Assembly: GCF_030269365.1 (NCBI RefSeq)
Contig: NZ_BSTF01000027.1
Coordinates: 1 to 64,000 of the forward strand
DNA from: Lentzea sp. NBRC 102530
GTDB taxonomy: Bacteria > Actinomycetota > Actinomycetes > Mycobacteriales > Pseudonocardiaceae
Direction: 5' to 3'
Length of the DNA stretch: 64,000 nt
In this document: in pieces, positions 1-9,620 of the stretch
Position numbering within the stretch: the first letter of the stretch is position 1
Layout of the letters: the number at the start of each line of letters is the position of its first letter
The notes under the pieces: model-generated
The model's input: the letters and a program-made list of their open reading frames with translations, nothing else
Database searches by the model: none
What the model was told of the DNA's origin: nothing
Made by a program: the position numbers and the translations under genes

Positions 1-1032
1 CTCCGGGATCGACGGCGTCTGCGCCAGGATCTCCGAGATCGGGAACCGCGACTCGCGCCGCACCGCCATGAAGATGCGCGGCATCAACGGGAAGTGGAAC
101 GCCATGTGGCACTCGTCGCCACCGACCTCGGGGTCGCCGAAGTACTCGACCACGTCCGACGGCCACTGGTTCGCCTCGGCCAGCAGCACCCGGCCGGGGA
201 ACTCGTCGTCGACGACCTTGCGGCACTTCTTCAGGAACTCGTGCGTGCGCGGCAGGTTCTCGCAGATCGTGCCTTCCTCCTCGAAGAGGTACGGCACGGC
301 GTCGAGGCGGAACCCGTCGATGCCGAGGTCGAGCCAGAAGCGCAGGATGTCGAGCATCGCCTCCTGCACCTCCGGGTTCTCGTAGTTGAGGTCCGGCTGG
401 TGGCTGAAGAAGCGGTGCCAGTAGAACTGCCCGCGCACCGGGTCGTACGTCCAGTTCGACGACTCGGTGTCGACGAAGATGATCCGCGCGTCGGAGTACG
501 CCGAATCGTCGTCGCTCCACACGTAGTAGTCGCCGTACGGGCCCGTCGGGTCCTGGCGCGACTGCTGGAACCACGGGTGCGCGTCGGAGGTGTGGTTGAG
601 CACCAGGTCGGTGATCACCCGGATGCCGCGCCGGTGCGCCTCCTCCAGCAGGTACACGAAGTCCTCGACGGTGCCGAACTCCGGCAGCACCGCGCGGAAG
701 TCGCTGATGTCGTACCCGCCGTCGCGCAACGGCGACGCGTAGAACGGCGGCAGCCAGAGACAGTCGACGCCCAGCCACTCCAGGTAGTCGAGGCGGGAGG
801 CGAGACCGCGCAGGTCACCGGTGCCGTCGCCGTTGGAGTCGCTGAACGCGCGGACGAGGACCTCGTAGAAGACGGCGCCCTTGAACCAGTCGGGGTTCTC
901 GCGAGCCGGTTTCGCCGACTTGAAGTCCTCTGCCTGCGGTTCGACGAGGAAGCCGTCGTCGTCGATGGCCTCGCCGGTGTGCGGTGTTCCTTCCAGCCCG
1001 AGCACTGCGTCGGGACGGGTGTCGTCGGCCAT
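1..1032 (-). CDS. treS: Trehalose synthase TreS, C-terminus missing (cut by left edge)
   Basis: First 344 codons of a GH13 trehalose synthase, which interconverts trehalose and maltose in the cytoplasm. The protein starts MADDTRPDA and soon enters the amylase barrel: an FYEVLVRAF-type first strand, [17 protein letters not shown], and the nucleophile strand [11 protein letters not shown], followed by the LLAEANQWP acid/base strand. The ATG at 1032 is preceded by GAGGTGGG at good spacing. It lies 50 bp downstream of glgE on the same strand, so the two are probably co-transcribed. In the GlgE pathway TreS supplies maltose, which a maltokinase (Pep2) phosphorylates for GlgE. Whether a maltokinase domain is fused or follows as a separate gene lies off the window. 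Identification is confident; only the 3' end is unseen. Confidence 0.95.
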   Translation of the reverse strand, partial: MADDTRPDAVLGLEGTPHTGEAIDDDGFLVEPQAEDFKSAKPARENPDWFKGAVFYEVLVRAFSDSNGDGTGDLRGLASRLDYLEWLGVDCLWLPPFYASPLRDGGYDISDFRAVLPEFGTVEDFVYLLEEAHRRGIRVITDLVLNHTSDAHPWFQQSRQDPTGPYGDYYVWSDDDSAYSDARIIFVDTESSNWTYDPVRGQFYWHRFFSHQPDLNYENPEVQEAMLDILRFWLDLGIDGFRLDAVPYLFEEEGTICENLPRTHEFLKKCRKVVDDEFPGRVLLAEANQWPSDVVEYFGDPEVGGDECHMAFHFPLMPRIFMAVRRESRFPISEILAQTPSIPE

Positions 1033-1082
1033 GGTTCCCACCTCGTCGGGGGTTGAGCGGTTGAGCGGGCTGACGCGGTGCC

Positions 1083-3059
<1,977 letters not shown>

Positions 3060-3301
3060 CGGCAGCGCCCTTCCGCCGTGTCGCTTCACGTTGATGCTTC
3101 AAATCCTGCCTTGCTCGATCAAGCCGTGTGACAGCGGGTTACCCCATCCAGATCCGTACCCCGTTGCTCTCGATCGCACACCTCGGAACGCTCGCGTGTC
3201 CAGGGGCTTCCGTCCACGTTCCCGGCATCCGGTGTCCTCATCATTGGACTCTTCGCGTCCAAGTCACCGTGTTAAGAGGGTGCTACGGGTACCGTGCGCG
3301 C

Positions 3302-4879
3302 GTGAACAAGCTTGGAGGTCGCTACGTCCTGCTTGACCAGCTCGGCGCCGGAGCCATGGGCGTCGTGTGGCGTGCACGCGACGAGTTCCTGCACCGTGAT
3401 GTAGCGGTCAAGCAGCTGCTTCTCAACGACGTCGAGTCGAACGAGTTCCACGAGGCCGTGCAGCGCGCCATGCGTGAAGGCCGGATCGCGGCGCGCTTGC
3501 AGCACCCGAACGCGATCGCCGTGTACGACGTGGTCGTCGAGGACGGCAAGCCTTGTCTCGTCATGGAGTATTTGCCGTCCCGCAACCTGTCGTCGATCCT
3601 GGAGCGCGGTCCGATGCCCGCCCAGGAGGCCGCGCGCATCGGTTCGCTCGCCGCCGGCGCCCTGGCCGCCGCCCACGCGGCCGGCATCGTGCACCGCGAC
3701 ATCAAGCCGGGCAACGTCCTCATTGGACGCGACGGCACCGTCAAGATCACCGACTTCGGCATTTCGCGCGCTTTGGGCGATGTGGCCGTGACGAAGACCG
3801 GCATGCTCGCCGGCACCCCCGCGTACCTGGCGCCGGAGCTGGCCCGCGGCGCCGAGCCCGCGCCGCCGTCCGACGTGTTCTCGCTGGGCGCGACGATCTA
3901 CGCGATGACCGAGGGCGAACCGCCGTTCGGCAAGAGCACGAACGACCTGGGCCTGCTCTACAAGGTGGCCCGCGGCGAAACCCGCCCCCCGATCCGCTCG
4001 GGCCCGCTGACGGGCCTGCTGGTTCGCCTGCTGGCGAACGAGCCGTCCCAGCGTCCCACCGCGGCCCAGGCCGCCGAGGAGCTGAAGGCGATCGCGGCGG
4101 GCCAGCCGGTCCCGGCCACCCGCGTGATCCCGCCGCGCCCGATGACCCCGCCCACCGGCACCGCGGTGATGGGAGCCGCGATGGGCACCTCGGGTCCGGG
4201 CACCCAGCGCCCGATGCCCCCGCCGCCGCGCACCCAGCCACCCGCGCCGTTGCCGTCGACCTACGACGACTACGACGACTACGACGAGCCCGAGCCCGAG
4301 CCCCGCAAGAAGAACCGAGGCCTCGCGATCGCCGCGGCCGTCCTGGGCGTCCTGCTGATCTCCGGCCTCGCCTACGGGATCATCACGTCGGGCAACAAGG
4401 ACACCAACACGGGCACCGGCCCCACGACCTCGCAGAAGACCTCGGAGGCCGTCGTCCCCACCTCCGACAAGCCGTCCCCGCAGCCCCAGACCCAGACCAC
4501 CGAGAAGCAGACCTCGTCCCAGACCAAGCCGAGCCAGCCCTCCTCCACCAAGCCGGCGGTGAAGTTCACCCCGGCCCAGGTCGCCACGTTCGTGAAGCAG
4601 CACTACGCCAAGCTGCCGTCGAACGTCGACGCGGCCCGCAACGACTGGGACCCGGACCAGGCGCCGGACCTGGGCCGCGAGCGGGAGTTCTGGGGCAAGT
4701 ACAGCAAGGTGGCGCTGGCCGGCGACCCGCTGGTCTCGGCCGACGACGACGGCAACTTCTCGGTGACGACGGCGCTGCAGCTGACCGAGAAGGAGGGGGA
4801 CAAGACCTCCACGGTCGAGCACCGGCTGGCGATCTCGGGCAAGGGGGACAAGCTGCGGATCATCGGGGAGGACCGGTAG
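3302..4879 (+). CDS. Membrane-anchored serine/threonine protein kinase (PknB type)
   Basis: Eukaryote-like Ser/Thr kinase of 525 aa. The kinase domain (about residues 8-270) shows the glycine loop GAGAMGVV, the lysine in VAVKQL, HRDIKPGN at about 131, DFGISR at about 150 and the YLAPE activation-segment end, so it should be active. A Pro-rich and acidic juxtamembrane stretch (repeated DDYD, EPEPEP) leads to one transmembrane helix (about 340-362). A Thr/Ser/Gln/Pro-rich linker and a roughly 100-residue external domain follow; the latter lacks PASTA repeats and I do not recognise it. Start: I chose the GTG at 3302 because NKLGGRYVLLDQLG is the normal kinase beginning. A TACCGT -10-like hexamer at 3290-3295 would place the transcript start at this GTG, so it may be leaderless. 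The divergent neighbour is glgE. Confidence 0.92.
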   Translation: MNKLGGRYVLLDQLGAGAMGVVWRARDEFLHRDVAVKQLLLNDVESNEFHEAVQRAMREGRIAARLQHPNAIAVYDVVVEDGKPCLVMEYLPSRNLSSILERGPMPAQEAARIGSLAAGALAAAHAAGIVHRDIKPGNVLIGRDGTVKITDFGISRALGDVAVTKTGMLAGTPAYLAPELARGAEPAPPSDVFSLGATIYAMTEGEPPFGKSTNDLGLLYKVARGETRPPIRSGPLTGLLVRLLANEPSQRPTAAQAAEELKAIAAGQPVPATRVIPPRPMTPPTGTAVMGAAMGTSGPGTQRPMPPPPRTQPPAPLPSTYDDYDDYDEPEPEPRKKNRGLAIAAAVLGVLLISGLAYGIITSGNKDTNTGTGPTTSQKTSEAVVPTSDKPSPQPQTQTTEKQTSSQTKPSQPSSTKPAVKFTPAQVATFVKQHYAKLPSNVDAARNDWDPDQAPDLGREREFWGKYSKVALAGDPLVSADDDGNFSVTTALQLTEKEGDKTSTVEHRLAISGKGDKLRIIGEDR

Positions 4880-4884
4880 GGCCC

Positions 4885-4938
4885 GCCTCCGCCGGGTGGC
4901 CTGCCTCCGCCGGGTGGCCTGCCTCCGCCAGGTGGCCC
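4885..4938. repeat. Three tandem 18-bp repeats
   Basis: Three head-to-tail copies of GCCTCCGCCGGGTGGCCT (4885-4902, 4903-4920, 4921-4938). The first two are identical and the third differs at two bases. The array begins 5 bp after the kinase stop codon. It is 18 bp long and so frame-preserving, but it lies outside the gene. Confidence 0.9.
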
Positions 4939-5086
4939 GGCCGGCGGGCGGCCCGGCCGGCCGGTCTGACCCGTCCCGGGGTGCGAACGGACCGTTCGCA
5001 CCCGCTCTGCGGTTGCCGGTGCCTGCTCTGCGGTCCCTGGAGCCCGCCCTGCGGGTTGTCGGCGTCTGCTTTGCTGTTCCCGGCAC

Positions 5087-5128
5087 CCACCCTGCGGTAC
5101 CCACCCTGCGGTACCCACCCTGCGGTAC
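5087..5128. repeat. Three tandem 14-bp repeats
   Basis: Three exact copies of CCACCCTGCGGTAC (5087-5100, 5101-5114, 5115-5128), followed by a partial fourth. Related CTGCGG-containing units occur upstream to about 5005, so this looks like the conserved end of an older, decayed array. Confidence 0.9.
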
Positions 5129-5384
5129 CCACCCCCCGTGGTTACCGGCGCCCACCTCTCCGCGGCATCCCACCTCCCGACTGTCCCTCGCGGACCGTTC
5201 GCCCCCGAAACCGCCACCCGCCGGCGTCACCGAACCGGGTGCCAACCGGACGCCCCGGAGCCACCACTCGGGCAGTCTGAGCAGCTCACACCCCCTGCCC
5301 CCACTTGACCGGTTCTGCAAGTCGTTGCAGGTGTGACCGGGAACGTTGTCAGCCCCGCAGGGGTGGCAGGTAAGTTGCCTCGTC

Positions 5385-7973
5385 ATGCGAGCACTTCGCC
5401 GGTTCACCGTCCGAGCCAGCCTGCCGGAGCCCCTGTCCGCACTCAGCACGCTCGCCACCAACCTGCGCTGGACGTGGCACCCGCCCACGCAGGAACTCTT
5501 CTCCTCGATCGACCCCCGCGTGTGGTCCGAGGTCGGTGGCGACCCGTTGCGCCTGCTCTCCGTCGTCGACGCGGGGAAGCTGGAGTCGTTGGCGAGAGAC
5601 GAGCAGTTCCTGCTCAAGGTCCACGCGCTCGCCACAGACCTGGAGCGGTACGTCCAGGGGCCGCGCTGGTACCAGCGCCGGCAGGACGAGATCGCCCAGC
5701 GGCGTGAGCACGGCAGCACCAAGGACACGCCGTTGCCCACCAGCGTCGCGTACTTCTCGATGGAGTTCGGGGTGCACGAGGCGCTGCCGAACTACTCGGG
5801 CGGCCTCGGCATCCTCGCGGGCGACCACCTCAAGGCCGCCAGCGACCTCGGCGTGCCGCTCATCGCGGTCGGGCTGCTGTACCGGTCGGGGTACTTCCGG
5901 CAGTCGCTGTCGCTCGACGGCTGGCAGATCGAGCACTACCCGGTGCTCGATCCGCGCGGGCTGCCGCTGGAGCTGCTGACCGAGCCGTCCGGGCTGCCGC
6001 TGCTGGTGCACGTCGCGATGCCGGGCGACCGGATGCTGCGCGCCAAGATCTGGAAGGCGCAGGTCGGGCGGATTCCGCTGCTGCTGCTCGACAGCGACGT
6101 GGAGCAGAACGACGAGGACCTGCGCGGCGTCACCGACCGGCTGTACGGCGGCGACCAGAACCACCGGATCCGCCAGGAGATCCTCGCGGGCATCGGCGGG
6201 GTCAGGGCGGTGCGCACGTTCTGCGAGCTCACCGGGCACGCGCAGCCCGAGGTGTTCCACACCAACGAGGGCCACGCCGGGTTCCTCGGGCTCGAGCGGA
6301 TCCGCGAGTACATCACCAACGACGGCCTCGACTTCGACCAGGCGCTCACGGCCGCACGCGCCGGTGCGGTGTTCACGACGCACACGCCGGTGCCCGCCGG
6401 CATCGACCGGTTCCCGGTCGACCTGGTCCAGCACTACTTCGGCGCCGAGAACCTCGTGCCCGGCGTGAACACGCAGCGCATCCTCGCGCTCGGGGCCGAG
6501 GACAACCCCGGCATGTTCAACATGGCCCACATGGGCCTGCGGCTCGCCCAGCGCGCGAACGGTGTGTCCAAACTGCACGGTGAAGTCAGCAGGGACATGT
6601 TCCGCGGCTTGTGGCCGGGCTTCGACGCCACCGAGGTGCCGATCGGGTCGGTCACCAACGGCGTGCACGGGCCGACGTGGGCCGCCGCCGAGATGAGCAA
6701 GCTGCTCGGAGCGTCCGAAGCGGACAACCACACCTCCGGGTTCGGCATCGGGTCGTTCGAGCCGGTCACGGACGCCGGGTTGTGGGAGATCCGGTCGACG
6801 CTGCGCGGACGCCTCGTGGACGAGGTGCGGCGCAGGCTCAGGGAGTCCTGGTTGCAGCGCGGCGCGTCGGCGTTGGAGCTGGGCTGGACGGACGGTGTGT
6901 TCGACCCGAACGTCCTGACCGTGGGCTTCGCACGGCGCGTGCCGACGTACAAGCGCCTCACGCTCATGTTGCGTGACCCCGAACGGCTGCGGAACCTCCT
7001 CCTGCACCCCGAACGGCCCGTGCAGCTCGTCGTCGCGGGCAAGTCGCACCCGGCCGATGACGGCGGCAAGGCGCTCATCCAGCAGATCGTGCGCTACGCC
7101 GACGAGGCGGGCGTGCGGCACCGGATCGTGTTCCTGCCCGACTACGACATGTCGATGGCCCGGTACCTGTACTGGGGTTGTGACGTGTGGCTGAACAACC
7201 CGATGCGTCCCCTCGAGGCGTGCGGCACGTCCGGCATGAAGTCGGCCCTGAACGGCGGCCTCAACCTGTCCATCCGCGACGGCTGGTGGGACGAGCTGTA
7301 CGACGGCTCGAACGGCTGGGCCATCCCGACGGCGGACGGCGTGAACGACCCGGTGCGCCGCGACGACCTGGAGGCCAACGCCCTCTACGAGCTGCTCGGC
7401 CAGCAGGTCGCGCCGCTGTTCTACGACCGCGGCGAGGACGGCGTGCCGACCCGCTGGATGTCGATGGTCCGGCACACGCTGGCGTCGCTCGGGCCGGTCG
7501 TGCAGGCCTCGCGCATGGTCCGCGAGTACGTCGAGACGTACTACGCGCCGGCCGCCGCGTCCGCGCACACCGTCGTCGGCGAGGGCTACCGGGGCGCCAA
7601 GGAGCTCTCCGCCTACCGGCACCGGCTGCGCGCCTCGTGGACGCGCGTGCGGGTGCTCGACAGCGACCTGGTGCTTGGCGGCTCGTCGGTGCCGGTGCTC
7701 GGGTCGCCGGTCATCGTGCGGGCCCGCGTCGAACTGGCCGGGCTGGAACCGTCCGAAGTGGACGTCCAGGTCGTGCTCGGCAAGGTGTCGCACGACTCCG
7801 ACGAGCTCAAGGACATCGTGTCCGCGCCGATGAACTACGCGGGCAACGGCAACTACGAGGCCGAGGTACCCCTGCCGCACGCCGGAGCGCTCGGCTACAC
7901 CGTCCGCGTGCTGCCTCGACACGGCCTGCTGGCCACTTCGGCGGAACTCGGCAGGGTCGTACTGGCTAGTTGA
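5385..7973 (+). CDS. glgP: Alpha-glucan phosphorylase GlgP
   Basis: PLP-dependent alpha-glucan phosphorylase that releases glucose-1-phosphate from glycogen or maltodextrin ends. It has 862 aa and belongs to the bacterial/archaeal class with an extra N-terminal domain (RALRRFTVRASLPEPLSAL, then LATNLRWTWHP). Conserved marks are YFSMEFGVHEALPNYSGGLG (about 125-145), the TNEGHAGFL strand, and the PLP-lysine segment EACGTSGMKSALNGG with Lys at about 619. The ATG at 5385 is used because the family begins at MRALRRFTVRA; a longer in-frame start at 5346 adds 13 non-conserved residues. A strong hairpin lies immediately downstream. With GlgX further along, it forms the degradative side opposing GlgE. 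Confidence 0.94.
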   Translation: MRALRRFTVRASLPEPLSALSTLATNLRWTWHPPTQELFSSIDPRVWSEVGGDPLRLLSVVDAGKLESLARDEQFLLKVHALATDLERYVQGPRWYQRRQDEIAQRREHGSTKDTPLPTSVAYFSMEFGVHEALPNYSGGLGILAGDHLKAASDLGVPLIAVGLLYRSGYFRQSLSLDGWQIEHYPVLDPRGLPLELLTEPSGLPLLVHVAMPGDRMLRAKIWKAQVGRIPLLLLDSDVEQNDEDLRGVTDRLYGGDQNHRIRQEILAGIGGVRAVRTFCELTGHAQPEVFHTNEGHAGFLGLERIREYITNDGLDFDQALTAARAGAVFTTHTPVPAGIDRFPVDLVQHYFGAENLVPGVNTQRILALGAEDNPGMFNMAHMGLRLAQRANGVSKLHGEVSRDMFRGLWPGFDATEVPIGSVTNGVHGPTWAAAEMSKLLGASEADNHTSGFGIGSFEPVTDAGLWEIRSTLRGRLVDEVRRRLRESWLQRGASALELGWTDGVFDPNVLTVGFARRVPTYKRLTLMLRDPERLRNLLLHPERPVQLVVAGKSHPADDGGKALIQQIVRYADEAGVRHRIVFLPDYDMSMARYLYWGCDVWLNNPMRPLEACGTSGMKSALNGGLNLSIRDGWWDELYDGSNGWAIPTADGVNDPVRRDDLEANALYELLGQQVAPLFYDRGEDGVPTRWMSMVRHTLASLGPVVQASRMVREYVETYYAPAAASAHTVVGEGYRGAKELSAYRHRLRASWTRVRVLDSDLVLGGSSVPVLGSPVIVRARVELAGLEPSEVDVQVVLGKVSHDSDELKDIVSAPMNYAGNGNYEAEVPLPHAGALGYTVRVLPRHGLLATSAELGRVVLAS

Positions 7974-7992
7974 CCCTTTTACGAGATCAACA

Positions 7993-8035
7993 CAGGGCAT
8001 CCGGTTCGCTGGCCGACAGCGAGCTGGATGCCCTG
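7993..8035 (+). terminator. Hairpin terminator after glgP
   Basis: CAGGGCATCC (7993-8002) pairs perfectly with GGATGCCCTG (8026-8035). An inner 7-bp stem (TTCGCTG/CAGCGAG) closes a small loop. It begins 20 bp after the glgP stop and lacks a clear T-run. The rest of the gap to 8275 (about 300 bp in all) is comparatively AT-rich and presumably holds the promoter of the next gene; I see no ORF with a ribosome site in it. Confidence 0.75.
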
Positions 8036-8275
8036 ATCTGTTCGTCTTGCTTGTTGCCTGTTCACTGCTCGTAACGAGCTTCACGCCTGTACCCCGCGCT
8101 CCCCATCGCTCAAACGAATGACCCCTTTTTCAAGTGGGTGAATTCGCGATCTCCGCTGGTAGGCGCACGGATGTGGGCTTACGCTCGTCGGCATGGAATG
8201 AACCGCTTCGGAATTCGCTGAGTGCATTTCTAGGGGCGGCTCCAAGTGAATTGCGCATTGAGGAAGAAGGTAGCC

Positions 8276-8821
8276 GTGAAGAAAACGATTACCGCACTCT
8301 CGCTCGTCGCAGCACTGTTCACCGCCTCTACCGTCCCGGCTGCCAACGCGGCACCAGCCGCGCCAGAACTACCGGCCGCGTGCGCCGGTCTCGTCACGGA
8401 CCTCGCCGGAAAGCTCACGAAAACCATCAGCAGCCTGCTGCCCCTGCCCAACGTGGGCGCCGTCACACCGCTGATCGGAGACCTGCTCGGTCTGGTGACA
8501 GCGTTGCAGAGCTCCGGCTGTCTGCCGACACCTCCGGTGAGCGTGCCGGGCGTGCCGTTGCCGGTGAAGTCCGCCGAGTACACCGGTCCCGTCGACCAGT
8601 GCCTGCCGGTCGTGCTGAACCTGATCTCCACCATCGCCGGGCTGGGCGGCACGGTGCTGGGCGCGGCCGGAGGTGCCCTGCCTGACGTCGGCAAACTCAC
8701 CGGCCTGCTGACCACGTTGCTCAAGACCGTCACCGACCTGCTGAGCAAGTGCGGCCTGCCGGCGCCTCCCGGTGGCCTGCCCGCGCTGCCCGGCCTGCCA
8801 CTGCCGATCCAGAACAGCTAG
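8276..8821 (+). CDS. Small exported protein with duplicated Cys-bounded helical domain
   Basis: 181 aa, family not recognised. The GTG at 8276 follows AGGAAGAAGG at 5-6 nt. A typical Sec signal peptide (KKTITALSLVAALFTASTV, cleavage near ANA-A, residue 25) precedes a mature protein built of two related halves. Residues 36-84 and 109-162 each begin with a Cys, end with Cys plus LP, and carry a shared LP(D/N)VG..T.L...L..V..L motif. The four cysteines (36, 82, 109, 159) could form one disulfide per half. The linker and tail are Pro/Val/Leu rich (PPVSVPGVPLPV, GLPALPGLPLP). There are no catalytic motifs; a surface or extracellular structural role is a guess. The gene is monocistronic, with hairpins on both sides. 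Confidence 0.85.
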   Translation: MKKTITALSLVAALFTASTVPAANAAPAAPELPAACAGLVTDLAGKLTKTISSLLPLPNVGAVTPLIGDLLGLVTALQSSGCLPTPPVSVPGVPLPVKSAEYTGPVDQCLPVVLNLISTIAGLGGTVLGAAGGALPDVGKLTGLLTTLLKTVTDLLSKCGLPAPPGGLPALPGLPLPIQNS

Positions 8822-8839
8822 TTCTCCACGCGGGGTGGA

Positions 8840-8875
8840 AAAGGGCCCGTCACCGGTCTCGGTGACGGGCCCTTT
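8840..8875 (+). terminator. Perfect 16-bp stem terminator
   Basis: AAAGGGCCCGTCACCG (8840-8855) and its exact complement (8860-8875) enclose a GTCT tetraloop, 19 bp after the stop of the small exported protein. The stem ends in CCCTTT, as in a classical intrinsic terminator. Confidence 0.9.
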
Positions 8876-8922
8876 GCCGTGTGCGGAGCGTAGTATTCCG
8901 TTTGGGTCAGAATAACCTGGAC

Positions 8923-8963
8923 GAGCTGCGACGTCACCCATTCGTCGCAGTTCAAGGGTTTTT
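8923..8963 (+). other. Second hairpin followed by T5, upstream of 9063 gene
   Basis: GAGCTGCGACG (8923-8933) pairs with CGTCGCAGTTC (8943-8953) with one G-T pair, followed by CAAGGG and TTTTT at 8959-8963. It is either a back-up terminator or, if transcription of the next gene starts upstream, a leader attenuator-like structure. It lies 100 bp before the ATG at 9063. Confidence 0.55.
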
Positions 8964-9062
8964 GCGTGAAACACACAATGGTGCGACTGATTCGTAATTC
9001 GAGCGCGGATGTGGTTAACCTGAATTTGCTCGATCCGCTGCTCGAAGAACGGAAAACTGCAG

Positions 9063-9386
9063 ATGATCAAGAAAGCAATCGTCCTCGGTGCCGCTATCGC
9101 GGGCATGGGACTGTTCGCGTCGACCGCGCACGCCGCTCCGACCCAGAGCCGTGACGTGCTGGACACGCAGCTGGTCGGTCCCATCTCGATCACCGCGCTG
9201 TCGCACAACCCGTGGACTCCCGGCAACGGCAACGTGACCGGATCGGGCAACATCGGAGGAAACGGGAACAACGTCGGAAACAACAACAACGGCGGTAACG
9301 GGAACAGCAACGGCGGTGGCGGCAACAACGTCGGCGCCGGCAACTCGGGTGGGAACGGCAACAATTCGCCCGGTTTCCCCGGCTGA
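9063..9386 (+). CDS. Small secreted Gly/Asn-rich protein
   Basis: 107 aa, family not recognised. A signal peptide (IKKAIVLGAAIAGMGLFAST, cleavage at AHA-A near residue 24) is followed by about 30 ordinary residues (RDVLDTQLVGPISITALSHNPW). The rest, to the end, is a low-complexity tail made almost only of Gly, Asn and a few Ser/Val (GNGN, GNNNNGG, NGGGGNN). There are no Cys residues. Asn/Gly tails of this type suggest a disordered or self-assembling extracellular protein; this is inference. GGAAAA lies before the ATG. Together with the preceding exported protein it forms a pair of unlinked single-gene units separated by hairpins. Confidence 0.82.
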   Translation: MIKKAIVLGAAIAGMGLFASTAHAAPTQSRDVLDTQLVGPISITALSHNPWTPGNGNVTGSGNIGGNGNNVGNNNNGGNGNSNGGGGNNVGAGNSGGNGNNSPGFPG

Positions 9387-9515
9387 TCCGGACCGGAGAA
9401 TTCGTCTGACGTGAAGCTGACCTCCGACCGGTGCCGCACCGGTCACCTTCCCCAAGAGCGCTGCAGGCCGAAACCTTGACGAGCCGGTTCACGCTCAGCG
9501 GGGCAGCTCGCGGCA

Positions 9516-9560
9516 CCGCCCCCGCGCCCCCGTACATCCAGTACGAGGGCGCGGGGGCGG
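9516..9560. terminator. Bidirectional hairpin between convergent genes
   Basis: CCGCCCCCGCGCCCCCGTA (9516-9534) and TACGAGGGCGCGGGGGCGG (9542-9560) form a 19-bp stem with one mismatch around a 7-nt loop. It lies between the Gly/Asn-rich gene (+) and the membrane/TPR-like gene (-), so it can serve both. Confidence 0.8.
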
Positions 9561-9620
9561 CACCCCGATCCACCCGTCTGACCGCGAGCCGCCTCGGCAA
9601 GTTTCGACCTGCAGCACTCG

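Larger units (their letters stand above)
4880..5384. other. 505-bp intergenic region, no supported gene
   Basis: Between the kinase stop and glgP I see no convincing gene. The stretch is rich in CTGCGG/CCGCC motifs and contains two short tandem arrays (listed separately) plus degenerate copies of the second array from about 5005 to 5100. Minus-strand frames through it are open and give repetitive Gly/Arg/Val protein, but this follows from the repeats and there is no ribosome site or family resemblance. The last 60 bp should hold the glgP promoter. Confidence 0.6.

Noticed and set aside
94-1056. 320-residue plus-strand frame opposite treS
   Set aside because: It is the antisense of a clear GH13 gene and consists of low-complexity Val/Arg/Glu residues typical of reverse frames in GC-rich DNA.
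4885-5128. Tandem arrays considered as CRISPR
   Set aside because: Units are 14 or 18 bp, adjacent without spacers, and no cas genes are near.
4603-5217. Minus-strand frame with GGYRRVGTAGWVP-type repeats
   Set aside because: The protein repeats are simply translations of the 14-bp tandem DNA array; there is no ribosome site and the rest overlaps the kinase gene.
3272-5740. 822-residue minus-strand frame spanning kinase, gap and glgP start
   Set aside because: Crosses three unrelated regions, shadows the kinase and glgP, and its middle is made of the tandem DNA repeats.
5349-8084. 911-residue minus-strand frame opposite glgP
   Set aside because: Long because the GC-rich antisense frame lacks stops; composition is Val/Arg/His/Asp rich with no motif, whereas glgP on the other strand has complete family motifs.
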